In this document: in pieces, positions 1 through 13,000 of the stretch
Numbering within the stretch: the first letter of the stretch is position 1
How the letters are laid out: each line of letters opens with the position of its first letter
Source: Balanoglossus misakiensis
Lineage: Eukaryota > Hemichordata
Length of the DNA stretch: 64,000 nt
Assembly: GCA_040954595.2 (NCBI GenBank)
Contig: CM082595.2
Location: 6,820,001 to 6,884,000 of the forward strand
Direction of reading: 5' to 3'
Translations under genes and position numbers: made by a program
The notes under the pieces: generated by a model
Databases searched by the model: none
What the model saw: only the letters and a program-made list of their open reading frames with translations
What the model was told of the DNA's origin: nothing

Positions 1-1748
1 TAGAAACCTTTCCAGCACCCGGAGAAGAATCACTCAATTGATAGCTGTCGCCTGCGTGCTAGTCAAGAATCCAAACTCATGATTTATTTCCTTCGCTCAC
101 TCCACGCACAGTGTAGCATGTTGGTGTTCATTTTTTAAATTTTGCTACTTTTGCTATTTGCATGTCAAAGAACTCTAGCCATGGAAACTCTGTTCAATGA
201 TATTGCGCAACACCCCATCTCAATAATTCAGCCAATCATTAGTAGATCAGATTATAATTGACCTCTAAGATGTCATGAACATGATCACATGGTTAGTAAT
301 GACCTCAGTTGTCATGGATAGAGTCCTTTGACATGCAAATAGCAGAATTTTATAAATGAAGACCAAAATGTTAGACTGTGTGTTGAGTGAGTAAATACAC
401 CCGAGTCTGGATTCATAACTTCCAAAATTAACTCATTGCTCTTGTGGTCAGTTAGCGAATAGCCTAAAGGGTAAGAATAATGACGAATTAGTTTTCTTGT
501 TGATGGATTTCGAGAGACTGTTCTATGGTTAACTGCGAATGTGTGGACTGTCCACGGGCAATTTTTCTCATACCGAGGGAGTTTGTAAAGATTCTTGAAC
601 TTTGAGGAAAATGCAAGCGGCTCTTTCTATTGATGAAGCAACGCGAAAGTATAATTCTAGTATGAGATTGACCCTTAATTGGGTGCCTGACCATGGCCGA
701 GTAAAAATGCCATTTCTCATACTGGAGGATGGAATCATCTTGGTAACAACTTATTTAGCCCAGGATCAGAGTGAACACACATGCCTAGAAGATAATTATA
801 TAGAGGAAGTTTTAGTAGGATAATAAGATGGCAATTAGCGGTATGTACACACTCGACAGTGTCGCACATTGTCACAAATTGTCAAGTCAGCTGCTTTCGG
901 GGGTGGGTGGGTGGACTCGATAACCCTTCATGGCATGATTGGCATCGTTGCTGCAGTAATTAATTGGCATCATCAGGTGGCCACAAGTCAGGCGAACAAC
1001 AAGGCTATTGTATCCCGGGGCGAACAAAACGCAGTCCCAACCCACGGTCGAGGTTCAATCGTTGATTCGGAATCACCGACTGGAGGCAGTGACACAAATT
1101 GGCTCTATCACCCGGAATCGAGATATTTCCACCGTGGAATGTGTGCTTGGGAATAGCGTTGGCACACCCACACGGGGGGCTAAACCCCCTTATGCTCTCC
1201 GACCCGTTTGCGCTGGGTCTATGTAATATGTTGAAAAGATACACCACGGATAGTACACAAGCATATCTCTTTTCAATTATGTCAGTTTGAATGACACGAG
1301 AGGACAAATCTATGAGTTGCTTTTACACGTGGACAAAGATTAGGGACAGAATGCCTATTCGATCAATTGTCCAGACTAGAATTAAATTGTCAACAATAAA
1401 AAGACTACTTCTCTTATTTCTGTCTTCACAAGAACATTGTAACTTTAACTTGCAATAGGAAGAAGTGCACGAAACTATAGTTGATACACAGAGCACATAA
1501 ATTAAAAATGTGCTAAAGTTCTAGCCAATGTCTATTTATCAGTTCTGACGCGCCGTTTGTTTCAATTTCATCAAAGTCACCAGAGAATGCCGAGACTCAT
1601 GTGTCACTAAGACTTCTAAATTTTCTATCAATATTCCCAGCTTTATTAAAATATCAGCAGCTGTTAGACCGTAATGAAATATGAGTTCATTAGATGGAGT
1701 AAGGCTTGGCGTGTCCAGCAACCTACACACATAAAAATACATGTACAT
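1..1748. other. Upstream flank, no gene recognised
   Basis: AT-rich non-coding DNA. Short open frames occur around 602-823 and 869-1290, but they overlap on both strands, show no splice-consistent extension and match no family I recognise. A GC-richer patch lies at about 1000-1215. No RNA gene or repeat was recognised. Confidence 0.5.
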
Positions 1749-1842
1749 TGTATGTATGTATGTATGTATGTATGTATGTATGTATGTATGTATGTATGTA
1801 TGTATGTATGTATGTATGTATGTATGTATGTATGTATGTATG
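1749..1842. repeat. (TATG)n microsatellite
   Basis: About 23 uninterrupted copies of the tetranucleotide TATG. It decays at the right edge into TGTGCATGCATGC. It keeps frames open on both strands, giving polypeptides of repeated Tyr-Val-Cys-Met or His-Thr-Tyr-Ile type that are not genes. The purity suggests a young, length-variable locus. Confidence 0.97.
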
Positions 1843-4800
1843 TGTGCATGCATGCAAACATACATGTACATTCTAGGAACATGTATTTATTACATGTGCT
1901 AGACAGTGCGTTATTGGTAACGTTAACTCGTGTCAATTATTCTACACAAAGCTGCAGTTTATCATGCTTTCATAATCTCTGCGCTGCATCAGTGCTTGCA
2001 ATAGAAATGTGTATATCGCGCCATAGTGTACTGAGAGATTTTCGCCTGTACAAATCACAAAAGACGGGAAACTAGAAACGTTACGGTCTTTTATAATATT
2101 TTTTCTGGTAAATCTACGAGATTCACGCTGGTGTTTTGGCGCGGCGGAGAGCGGAAATCCGCGTCGAAGAAAACGCCGCGGCCCTCCTTTTATGGGATGT
2201 CTACTACGCGCAGTCACCTTGGAAACACATTACCGTGTGGGCTAAGGATGGGTGAGATTGAACGCGTTACATGAATGAGAAGGCATTCATAAAACTGACA
2301 CAAAATACAGCGAATCATAAGTAAGAGGCCCTCATATAGGGTGTGCTTTGACCGCGGAAATTGTGATTCCATGATAAGAATTTTCATCTAGGCAAAAATA
2401 AACTACATGTATAGTATTAGGATTTCATCGATGTTTGTAGCACTGAGAAAAAAGTCAAGAATAGTTTCATAAACGCCATGATGTCAAAGTGACAAGGAAA
2501 AATACGTTGACCTTGAGGGCGCATTAATGCAGGGACACACGTGGTAATACAACGAGTTTAATTAATTTAACCAGGAGTTTTATCTGCTGAGACTACAGGC
2601 AGCAAAAAACCTTCCAATCATCCTGCAGCCCCAGATCGTATTTGTCTTTCCAAACGCATACGGACGCACTATCAGTCGACCTCAGGTAATCCAAAGGCTT
2701 GGTTTGTACCGTCAAACACACGCTTGAGCTGAGGGATTACCTCAAGCAGAAAGATTGCTGCGTATACTCGGGTCAATTCGCCAATATTTCACAAGACTTG
2801 TACTATAGAGGCCGGCCTGGGGACTTATCATAAAAAAAGCTACATTCGGAATTGTGTACACAATTCTCCCTACCTTAAATATGTCTTAAGCTACCTAAGT
2901 GAGTGATGGAAATCTCATATGGTCGACACAATTTCAAGATGGCCGATTTTTGAAATGGGAGTTCATAAGCTAAATTGATGATGGGTCATTCTGAAACTTT
3001 TTAACAGAAAAAAATAAAATGTAAAAAGAGTTTAATATGGTAACTACAAAGACAGACATGTTTGACCAAAGGAAGTCATGAAATACACTAAACATATCAT
3101 TTCTTCTATCTCTTTATACTACAGTGGGTTGTCGACTTTTCACCCAGAATGCAACGTGATTGGACCCCCTAGCACAAAGTGAAAACCTATTTAAGGCAGT
3201 CAGAATTGAAGTACCTTGGCTAAGGTGTTCTCGTGTGTGGCAGGCTAAAACACGTAAACGAGACAGCTGGGTCACCACTTTCCAATTTTAGTGTTGACAC
3301 AACTATGACTGACTCGGTGCGATCACTTGTATCTCCTCGTATTCGGCAAACATTACACTCAATTAGTGATGAATATATATAATCGTTATTAAAACCAAGG
3401 TTGTCAAATTCAAACCAGGCAAACACAGACTTAGTCATATGGACTTCAATAAAACCTGCAGAGCATTAATAATTTAGTGCCATAATTCTCTTCTATCAAT
3501 AATTGGACCCCCTTTCCAGTGATGAATTGTCCTCAAAGATAAAATGTTTTTACATTGATTACTAGTCTCTGGAAGCATGTGATTACGACAGTTGGAGTAT
3601 TTTTCATGTCCTGTCCAGCACAGCTCAATTTTGATTTGAATTTCTGAATTATCCAATTCAACATATAACATGATATATATCGTAAGCACTTTAAATAATA
3701 TAATATATCCCCCTTCAATGATGAGATGGGCATGGCTTTAGCTATATTTATTTTGTTCATTGCAACTTACGAAAATGTTGAAGAGCGCCATATAAGTTAT
3801 GGCGACTGTCATGTCAGACGTTAGAGTGACGAAAGCACGTGGCTTGGCGAGACATCACGCATGGACGATAACGGTGAACTTAAATTACTGCTTTGCTTAA
3901 GTAATTGTGCATCTGACAGAAGATACCAAAAGGAAATGACAGAACTTCAACCCGTAATCGAGTATGTCTGGCTACTCGTCCCTATATATAACTACCGTCT
4001 GAAAGCACCCAGTTAAGGACAGTTCCCCCAAATCAAAGAAACACGTAGAGACCATCATGGATTAAAGTAGCAGGAGTGATGCTGAAAAGCCCGTCTCCCT
4101 AGCAACAGATGCAATAAACCTTAATTTCTTAACCCAGCATTGCTTGACACAGCGAAAAATCAGACCAATTCACTTCATCCGCCAAATGCGCTTTGCCTGT
4201 CTGGACACCCTTAACCAATGGTTCCCATACGTCATTCCCATGACGTCACTGATCACCTGTTGTCGCTGTCGGTCAATGGAATATATTATCTGCCGATTAC
4301 TGCAGCACTCAACGTTATCAAAGTTGTATTTAATGTTGCACTTCCGTCCATTTGATCAAACATCACGTCCTTATTGATCACATCAATCTTTCTCTTGCCA
4401 TAATCTTTCTTTTAATAACATTTCCATTAATTTAAAGTATGTTAATTTCATTCGACAGACTGACCGGTTCAGTGAACTCCGAAAGGAGGTCATACACGAT
4501 GCAGACAAGCTTAATAGAAGGCAAGAAATTGCTGTCTTATACATGTACACGGAATAAAATACTAATGAGCTTTAGGGTCTAGGCCTAATTGACATTTGCT
4601 TTAAGCCAGTAGACACTGCGGTAAAAATTCGACACTGTACATGTAAAGCTATAAACTTGCAACGGGCTCATCAATCGCTAGTTCGAACTTTGAAGATTTG
4701 AAACGAATGGCAGTTTGGATTTGCGAACATTAGCTAGCTGAATATACAAATTGTATAGCATTGCTTTTCCTATTGCATTCACCAATCACTTCGTGCCTCC

Positions 4801-6713
4801 CATCCCAACCAACCAATCATCTAGCATGTACCATATACACATGTATCTCCCTACGCTGAGGCTTTTCACGTCACAACCACTCATTTAAAGAACACAACGC
4901 TTGGTAAATTAAAAATGCTGCCATTGGTTAAAATACTATCGGCTTTGACGTCATTCCAGACAGCAGGAATCACGTGACAGAAATGAGTCAATGAGGCGTG
5001 GGTTGACACTTAATTACTGACGTGACATTCGCATTTAAGGTTGTAATCTTATCAGTTTCTACCATGACAAATGCTCTATATACGATACATTAATCAATTC
5101 CTTTTCCTCGACAGTTACATTTTGTATTTGGACAGCATTTTGTTAACAAGTCTATAACCTTGTTCTGCCATTCAATGCTACAACTGTCCCGTTTCATGGC
5201 CACACCATGAAGAATGGTGATTTTTTAAAGCGCAATTGCGGCCATTTTTTATTCGTTTGTTTTTGATCACGCGATTTTTGACATATATGCAATAGTTTGG
5301 GTTTAAAGGGAGCAAGTGTAGAGCCTATTGCATACGACTCTCTATAGAGGCAAGAAATTTCTGTACTCAGTAACTGTTAACAAACAATCACATACAATGT
5401 GCTCCGGGCCCCTCCTTTAAAAACAAATATACCTCTATTTTTTAAATATATATTTTTACCAAGACGTCATTAAATGAATTGTGATTCATTTCCAGTTGTC
5501 AAATATAGGCATTTCCATGTAAACAATGTTGTAATTTCTTTCAACGTCAAAATGTAGTTACCATGCACACATCAGATGTAATGATACACTGTTTACTGAA
5601 TAACTTATGATGGCTACATTATACGGCTATCTGACATCTTCAATCTGAGGTTTCAATACGCAGGCTGAATTTTTGTATCGGTTTGCAGCGGCTTCGCTTC
5701 ACGGTAACCAACTGTAAAATCACGTTTTTAATCATCTCTGAAAGGTGACATTTTCGTTACGCCAGTCATTTTCCATGGTAACCTCGATTCATCAAAGATA
5801 GCTGCCTTCCTCACCGGGTAATATTCAAAAAAGCGGCACGGAAACGGATGAACGTCATCAGAGAAGCTTTATATAGTCGAAGAGGACGTTGGATTTTATC
5901 TCCTTTGAAAACGGAAAAATAAATTTACTAACCCTGTTGGCCAACATGACACTCAGGGAGTGATAACGATTCAACATTGTACCATTGAAGAAAAAAAATG
6001 GAATCAGCGTGCAAATTTTGAGCCACAGAAGCCAAACCGTTTTAAATTCAAAATGGCCGCCAGTCTGTGTTAACCCTATGCAGTGATTTTTATGAAATCA
6101 AAACGGTGAACATCATTCATTACTATACAACCACATATCTTCTGCGCCCAAAGGTTTTGTGTACTTGCGTTTTTAACCTGGCGTCTAGAGCTATTGTAAA
6201 TTGATGACATATACAGTTTAAACTAATATACATTAGACTACATCGCTGCTATACTCTATTCACCATTATAATATACTAATGCAAACCCGTGTCTGTGTGC
6301 GATATCACATAGGGACACAGAATCAGCGCCACTGACTTGGTGTATTGTGTATTGTGACAGTTGTGTGGAGGAAACAGTGTGAGTTTGCTGATACTGTCAG
6401 CCCAGGCGCTTCAAATGCGTTGTACTGACAATATACATGTTTTGTAGATAACAATACTTACACATGTATTCACTTGAAACATGCGTTATAAGAAAAAAGA
6501 GAGCTTATGTTGATCTGGGTAGCATAAAACCTGCAGTTTTGTAATTGTTGGCCGATATAGGGCAGCGATATTTTCAATTTGCAGTTTGAGTGATCTCCGT
6601 CATTTCCTGTAATCCCTTCAAAGTTGGGTGATTAGAAGATCACCGTGGCGATATTGGAAATATGTTTGCAAACTGGTTAATTAAGCGTTGCTATGTCAAC
6701 ATATGTGGGAGTT
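1843..6713. other. Intergenic flank of the transporter gene, nothing coding seen
   Basis: AT-rich sequence with no exon-like frame. At 4969-4978 there is an ATCACGTGAC E-box, one base off the perfect palindrome that recurs downstream. Non-coding first exon(s) and the true promoter of the SLC7A gene may lie in the last part of this stretch, because the visible leader begins at a probable splice acceptor. I could not place a transcription start. Confidence 0.45.
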
Positions 6714-6723
6714 GTCACGTGAC
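6714..6723. promoter_or_regulatory. Palindromic E-box GTCACGTGAC upstream of SLC7A leader
   Basis: A perfect 10-bp palindrome with CACGTG core and GT/AC flanks. This is the consensus of the CLEAR element bound by TFEB/MITF-type bHLH-Zip factors, and USF also binds it. It sits about 95 bp before the predicted leader-exon acceptor. CGTAA follows directly, so TGACGTAA, a CRE/ATF-like word, overlaps its right half. Identical palindromes occur in intron 1 at 12815-12824 and 15529-15538. Function is inferred from motif and position only. Confidence 0.45.
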
Positions 6724-6818
6724 GTAACCAATATTTGACGTGACATCGCTTAATATTTCAATACAAGTGAGGCACATTCACATTTGATGCTCATCGCGTT
6801 CTCCTATTTCCTTCGCAG

Positions 6819-7026
6819 ATCGCGGGTCACGGTGGCAGATTCGAGCACGAGCGCTGGAAGTCGACCCTTGAGGTCCATTCGCCAGTTGTGACATCTCACG
6901 TTTGCCGTAGGTTAGTGCACATGGTCGGGACATCTCGTCTACCATCGGCTACCTGACGATTTCTGGATTTTCCTTCTTTCTTCTGGTAGAGAAAAAAAAA
7001 GACCAGCCAGGTGGTACTTCGCAATC
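6819..7026 (+). other. 5' UTR segment of the SLC7A exon 1
   Basis: The leader is read from a probable splice acceptor (pyrimidine-rich tract then CGCAG, ending at 6818) to the initiator ATG. This implies at least one upstream non-coding exon. A second good acceptor (long TTCC/TTCT tract then GGTAG, ending at 6989) lies inside the leader. Using it would give a 37-nt leader segment without the upstream ORF. The main ATG has A at -3 and G at +4, a strong context. Confidence 0.5.
6921..6956 (+). promoter_or_regulatory. Upstream ORF (11 codons) in the SLC7A leader
   Basis: ATG at 6921 opens an 11-residue frame ([11 protein letters not shown]) closed by TGA at 6954-6956, 70 nt before the main ATG. 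It is the only upstream ATG in the visible leader. Its context (C at -3, G at +4) is weaker than that of the main start, so leaky scanning or reinitiation is expected. Mammalian CAT-1 mRNA also has a regulatory upstream ORF that ties translation to amino acid supply. A shared principle is inference; the peptide itself is not recognisably related. Confidence 0.5.
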
Positions 7027-10000
7027 ATGGGTGTCCAGTTTACTTGGAACTCGTTTGTAGGGAAACTGCTACGGACAAAGGCTTTCGACTCCTCGGTGGA
7101 AAGTGCGAATGTGCCCATAGCCGGCAAACTCTCTAAATGCCTGTCGACTTTTGACCTTGTGTCGTTGGGTGTCGGTAGCTGCATCGGGACTGGTATGTAC
7201 GTTGTGTCCGGTTTGGTGGCCAGAAATGTGGCGGGACCTGCTGTCATCCTGTCGTTTATGATTGCAGCGCTAGCATCGATACTTTCAGGTAAGTTTGAAA
7301 TTGCTGCACCTTTCCATGTTCAACAGCACACAAAAAGAAAATGAACACATTCAGTGTGTAAATGAGCATGTGCTTAATTAGACACTGATTGTGATGGAAT
7401 GGTTCTACGGTCTGCGCATTTTAAAATCTAAATCAACGTGTTGAAACGCGACACACTATTCGGGAATATATTTTTCATTTTCTGTTTTACAGAGAAAACC
7501 ACCATGTAACATACACCATTCAACCACCCAGGAAACACGAACCAAATTATCTCGGTCACTGAGCTTTGAAATTCAAAGTGACTTATTTCACTTCCAAATT
7601 CTGTTTTAACAGCCACAATCTTGTCTACACTGACTGATGTCAGGGACTTTCACTCAGCCGCAATATTGTGCCTTGAAGGTATAATAGGTCATTGCTAATT
7701 TACATATGTCAATTCATGGTTAAAGGGGGCGCGCGGTCGTTTGCCTTTATAGCGACATTCTTCAGTATGACGTGTTTAACAAACTGTGATATTGATCGAC
7801 AAAATACTATGATGACAATTTGAATATATGTCGTTAGAAATCTAAACAAAAGATAAATTGACGAACGCTGCATTTATCACGTCTTATGATACTTCAATAA
7901 ATCTCGGTAAACTATAACGGGCACTGTGTCCGTCGGTTCGATAATGCTGAAATCAATTATTCAGATTGTTATGGGTTATGGGGGCCTTTGTGTTATCCCC
8001 AATACAGCGGACTCCGAAACTTCAGATAATGTACTTAGTCTTAGAAATAATCATGCAGCCGCCTGAAGCGCATGTTTACCGTTTCGATTGCAAACGATCT
8101 GATCGCGCCGCGGAAGTATTACATTTCTATCGATAGCAAATAGAGCAGAAAAAAGTACTCGGAACAGATGCTTGTTTCGGTCTTCGGAAATCCATTTAGG
8201 CCGAGGAAAGCTGCAGGTGTGTTAATAGCCCTAATTGTTTAGATGGTGCGTTTGGCAGACGAATGGTTTAATCTAATATGTAGGCAAACTAAATAGATCG
8301 TTTTAACGGTGCGATGTTGTAATGCAAATAGATGGGAAACGCCTTATATACGCATGCGCAGTTACGACAAGTAAGCAATATCCCCAAGCTTTCCCTTTTC
8401 AATTCACCAGGATTTAATGTGACAACTTTACTACATAACAACAAAAATGTCATTATTTTTGGCAAATTAATAAATCCTACTGAAAATTTTGGTGATTTTT
8501 ATCGCTTTTTCTTCAAAACGAAATATTACCAGCGTGGGCTGATTACAAACCTATAGGTCCAGCTACCGCTAATTCTGGACTAGCTTTCACTGCAGTAGTC
8601 TCACGGGTCTTGATCTCCGCCATGTTTGTTATCAATAAATCAATATTAAGGTTAACAGGTCACAGCGAGGACTGCCAAACCGTGATCACCACAATCGTAA
8701 AAATGAATATTTAATCGTCATCGTGTTTTTCTTCTTCGGAAATTGGTTGACACATCAGTGGTTTGCGGGCCTAGCGATATTTTCAATTACAATGTAATAT
8801 CGCCAGACAGCCTTTGTGGATTACTCTAACGTTGTAAATAAAGGAGAAAAAGCCCAAGAGAACAGGTGCGATCACCGACGAATAGAAACGAATGCAAATA
8901 TATATCATGGTCGTTCGGTGTCTCGAAACGATTCCAAAACTCGAAATCTTTGTGCCGCTAATATACTTCCGCTGAATTACTTTTTACAGATCTTTTTAAA
9001 CGGCGCTGGCATATAGTGGCAGTGCGCATGTGTCAAAACGAGTATTCCTTCAAATACACAATTGCAATACCGAATGGTAAACATACAACTTGCCGTGGGC
9101 GAACCGGGAAACTGTAATGTTTTATGAAATATATGCACTTGGGAAAGAGCAAAGCTAGATTATTTATAGAGTATCAAAAGTGAAACATTCCAATCTTTCA
9201 GTCGTCAAGGAGACGGTTGCTAACTTATTTATGCAGTGATAACCCGCACTCTATTGGCCAAGTCATACACGTGACTAATAATTCAACTTTATCTTTTATA
9301 AATTGCAAGCGTTGAGCCTATTAAGGAATAGCCACTGTGCTTGGGATCCAAATTACTTAATAATTGCCCTCCGCAAATTATGGAGTCGTTCGAGTCACAA
9401 CCCCCACGTGGGTATTTTGATTAATGTCGCCCTTCTGGCCATAATTGCGCGTAATTAGAATGAAAAATGTCACCGCTTATTTGAGCAACGTCGGTCGCTC
9501 TCAGCCCAGATGTATGCATGTACATGTGCTGACATACGTTATCTGTGAGCAATTGATGAAAATGTGTATACATTACAACAATCATGTATGACTGTTCCAT
9601 GGGTGTTATAAACAGTCAGGTGTTTATAACCACAGAGATGTTGTTTTTATATCCGGTCTATATAGAAGATTGTCGATTTTATAACTGAGAATCGCCTGTA
9701 TCTGTCGTCTACCTGTAATTGTGTGTGAATGGCCCTCAAATTGATATATTAGCACATCATTTCAAAAGAATTTCGGCTTTATCGACACTAAAATCACAAC
9801 AATTTACTAAGCGTGGTTCTCGTTTTCGCACCATTGCCACCTAAATTCGTTGATCGGTTCACAAGGCAATCTTCCTTTTTGAAATCGCCGGGAAAACCGA
9901 CAAAGAACGATAGCCTTCTTGTAAGACATTCCTGTCATTAAATCATTCTGCCTCGGTGCACGCAATACCATGGCACGCGATTGTTCTCAGGGATTTCCAA

Positions 10001-13000
10001 TCTCCATTAAATAGAAGCAAAACGATATCGAAAGCAAGATGTTGAATTATGTAGGTAAAATTGAGAAAATTGTGTGCGAGTGTTTTTTTGCACTGGCTAT
10101 AAGATACATGTATAACCTGATTTCTTGTGGGCCAACCTGCGAAATTCACAAGTTCTTGTGGCTGCTTCCAAAATATCGCTATCTGTCATTTAGGGTGCGC
10201 AAGGGAAGTCATTTTTAAACATTAGGTTTCGACATTTTATGAGTCTCTGTGGCATTGAAGATTATGCCCATCAGTGAAAAGCTCCCTTAGGCAATTATGT
10301 TGTATAAGTTTCTAATGAAACGTGCTAAGAAGAATACTCAGAATCCCTTTCTTTTTGGAGCAAATGCCACCTGGTTAAACCTCGTGGAAGACTAGGCTAG
10401 ATCACCGAGGCTTGAACAAAAAAAAAGAAACATACTAATGCACGACAAATCTAAGAATGACAAGGCCAAACCACTTCTCTTGACATTGGTACGAACAAAC
10501 ACGTGACTATATGTTCACTTGATGTGACTGCATAATATTACCAAAACAGGTCCCGGATGCAAATTTCATTTCGTCTAATCTCCAATGGTCAGCGTTATAA
10601 TGATGCATATGCATGTGCGTTTCTGTGCACCTCTAAGGGGGTTCACAGATAAATTGCATTTCCTGACCTGAACACTACCTTGAATCATTTAGGTATTTAG
10701 CCAAGCTCAGATGTTCTCGATTTATAATTCATGGACAATGTTTTATAATTTATGAGACAGAACATTTTATTTGCTTGACCGAACGGATGGTTACATTAGC
10801 ATACTATGATGACTAACTGCCATGACGACGTGTTTGACAGAAGCCAACGTTGCACCTTCACCCTTCATTCTGAAAAGTTCAACCCTGAATGTCTACACAA
10901 TTTCTAGTCTGGTTTCTACCCATGCAGCTGGATCTGTGTATAGTTATGATAGTTATGGACGTTACCAGGGATACGATGCTTTTAAATTCTTCCGAAACTT
11001 TCTTATTAAGAGACTGTCACACCTTCAAGAACACCGACACTCTCTCCCTCGGGTCGAAGAGACTTTGGTGGCCATTTTGAATAATAAGTGGCAAGTTTGA
11101 GGTAATATAGTTCGCCAATCCAAAATTATGCAGTCACCGCGTGTCTTTTGCTTTCTCCTAGAAACTACAAACACTGTAAGGCAATTGTGAACAATTTATG
11201 AATATCGTGTAGTAGTAGTTCATAGTATGCACCCCATTAACATTTTCTGTTATAGGCTCCGCAAAACCCTGTTTGTTTTTACTCGATGATCTCACAATCT
11301 GGCTGCGTCAAGCATCTGATAATGCTGCCTACATTACCCCTGTTTTTTTTTAAATTTAATCGAAAGACGCAAGACACACTTTTCCAGTAAGGGGAAATTT
11401 GCGTTGACGTGCCCGCGTTGTAGCTTCACCCTGCATATCATGCTATTTCCGATTCACGGATTAAATTCCGAACAGAAATGCACCTCTACCTGAAACACAA
11501 TCCCAAGTAGTCTACGAAAACGCTTTGAAATCAAGACAAGGTATAAGCGGCTTTTCTCAGGGCGGATTTTCCATGCACACAACTAAATTAGAATTCCCGA
11601 GCGTGTATGGCTTCGTACGTTTCAGATAATGCGTTCAACCTACACGGCATTATTGTGTATTTATGCATTGAGTTCATCCAATCCGTCAAATACAAAATGC
11701 ACCGAGTTTGTTTGAGTACGTCGCTTCGTCTTCTATATTTTGCTCGTCTCAGCTTACAATGCCTGTCAATACACACAGCACTTCTTCCAGATCAATCTGT
11801 CATTATCTAAAAAAATGTCACTCGAAAAAATATAACACTGGAATGTGTCAAAGGTAACGAAAATATTGTGCAAACTAGTGTTTGAAACAGTCATTTGTAT
11901 TCATTTGACTATTCCGAGTGAGTAAAGATTGTAGCTTCTCAGGAAGCTTATTGAGAAAGACGAACGGATGTAATGGATTCTTCAAAAAATCAATATGGCG
12001 GCCTAGCAACCACTTCGAGGGCAATCTTCGCCAAGTGCACCTGTCTAGTATCCGCTTTTCGACGTCCACATTATAGACATTATCCCTGATATTTTAACTT
12101 CGTGCATACAATTCATCTTCTGCCTTTGGCAACGGAGGGATTTACGACAGATTACTCAAAGTTTTAACTCGGCTCGTTCGATATATCGAGAGAACGGAAT
12201 GTCAGACACATCTGTATCCATGACAACCGCATTATGAAATGTCCTTTTTTGCACGAGGCATTTACATTTCAATTCAAACGCAGTGATTTAGCTGTAGTTA
12301 ACCCGTCTCATTCATCAACACATGAATTTACCCCCCTGGGGCCTTACGTCAGCTCAGAGACTTGAAATGATTTTTCAGGATTTGAACTTTTCAATAACTT
12401 TCACACTTTGGAAAAATCACATCATTCACATTACTATGACATAGCTACATATCTATCGATCAATCGGATAGGTTTAAACAAGCAAGTACAGTACATTAAA
12501 CACTCTAGCTTAGAATTGACGTGGGCCTCCCGTTTAACATTTGACATTTTGTCTTTAATATTATCATGGCGAACTGTGACAGAAACGCTAATGAATAGAA
12601 AGCAGATTTCTAGTCTTCGAAATTGGGTATTTTAGTGCAGATATGTGAACATTTTTCAGACCAAGGCAGAGGCATATAAGTACATGTAGCTTGCTTTTTA
12701 AAATTTTACAGTTAAATTATAATTTTACGCTTTGCTGGATAGACTGTATAGCGTTCATTCACTCACAACACCACAATGTGAAGCTTGCGTATAGTATTAC
12801 AAATGGGGGAAACGGTCACGTGACAGGCTTCTTGACATGGCGGGAATGATTTTTTATCGACTGAAACGTTTTAGTGCCTGTCAATGCTCGTGTTATTCGA
12901 TCGGCTCAAAAAGTGAGCACTGCCCGGCTGGGAACCGTCAGCAAGTCACATTGTGCCGACGTGCTGTCATCTCAGCCCCGCTTGCGTCGTCGCTGCCTGC

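Noticed and set aside
602-1307. Small ORFs near the window start as genes
   Set aside because: Short, overlapping on both strands, no Kozak or splice context of note and no family resemblance.
1539-2075. Open frames on both strands through the TATG microsatellite
   Set aside because: Repeated Tyr-Val-Cys-Met or His-Thr-Tyr-Ile chains are a result of a 4-bp repeat lacking stops.
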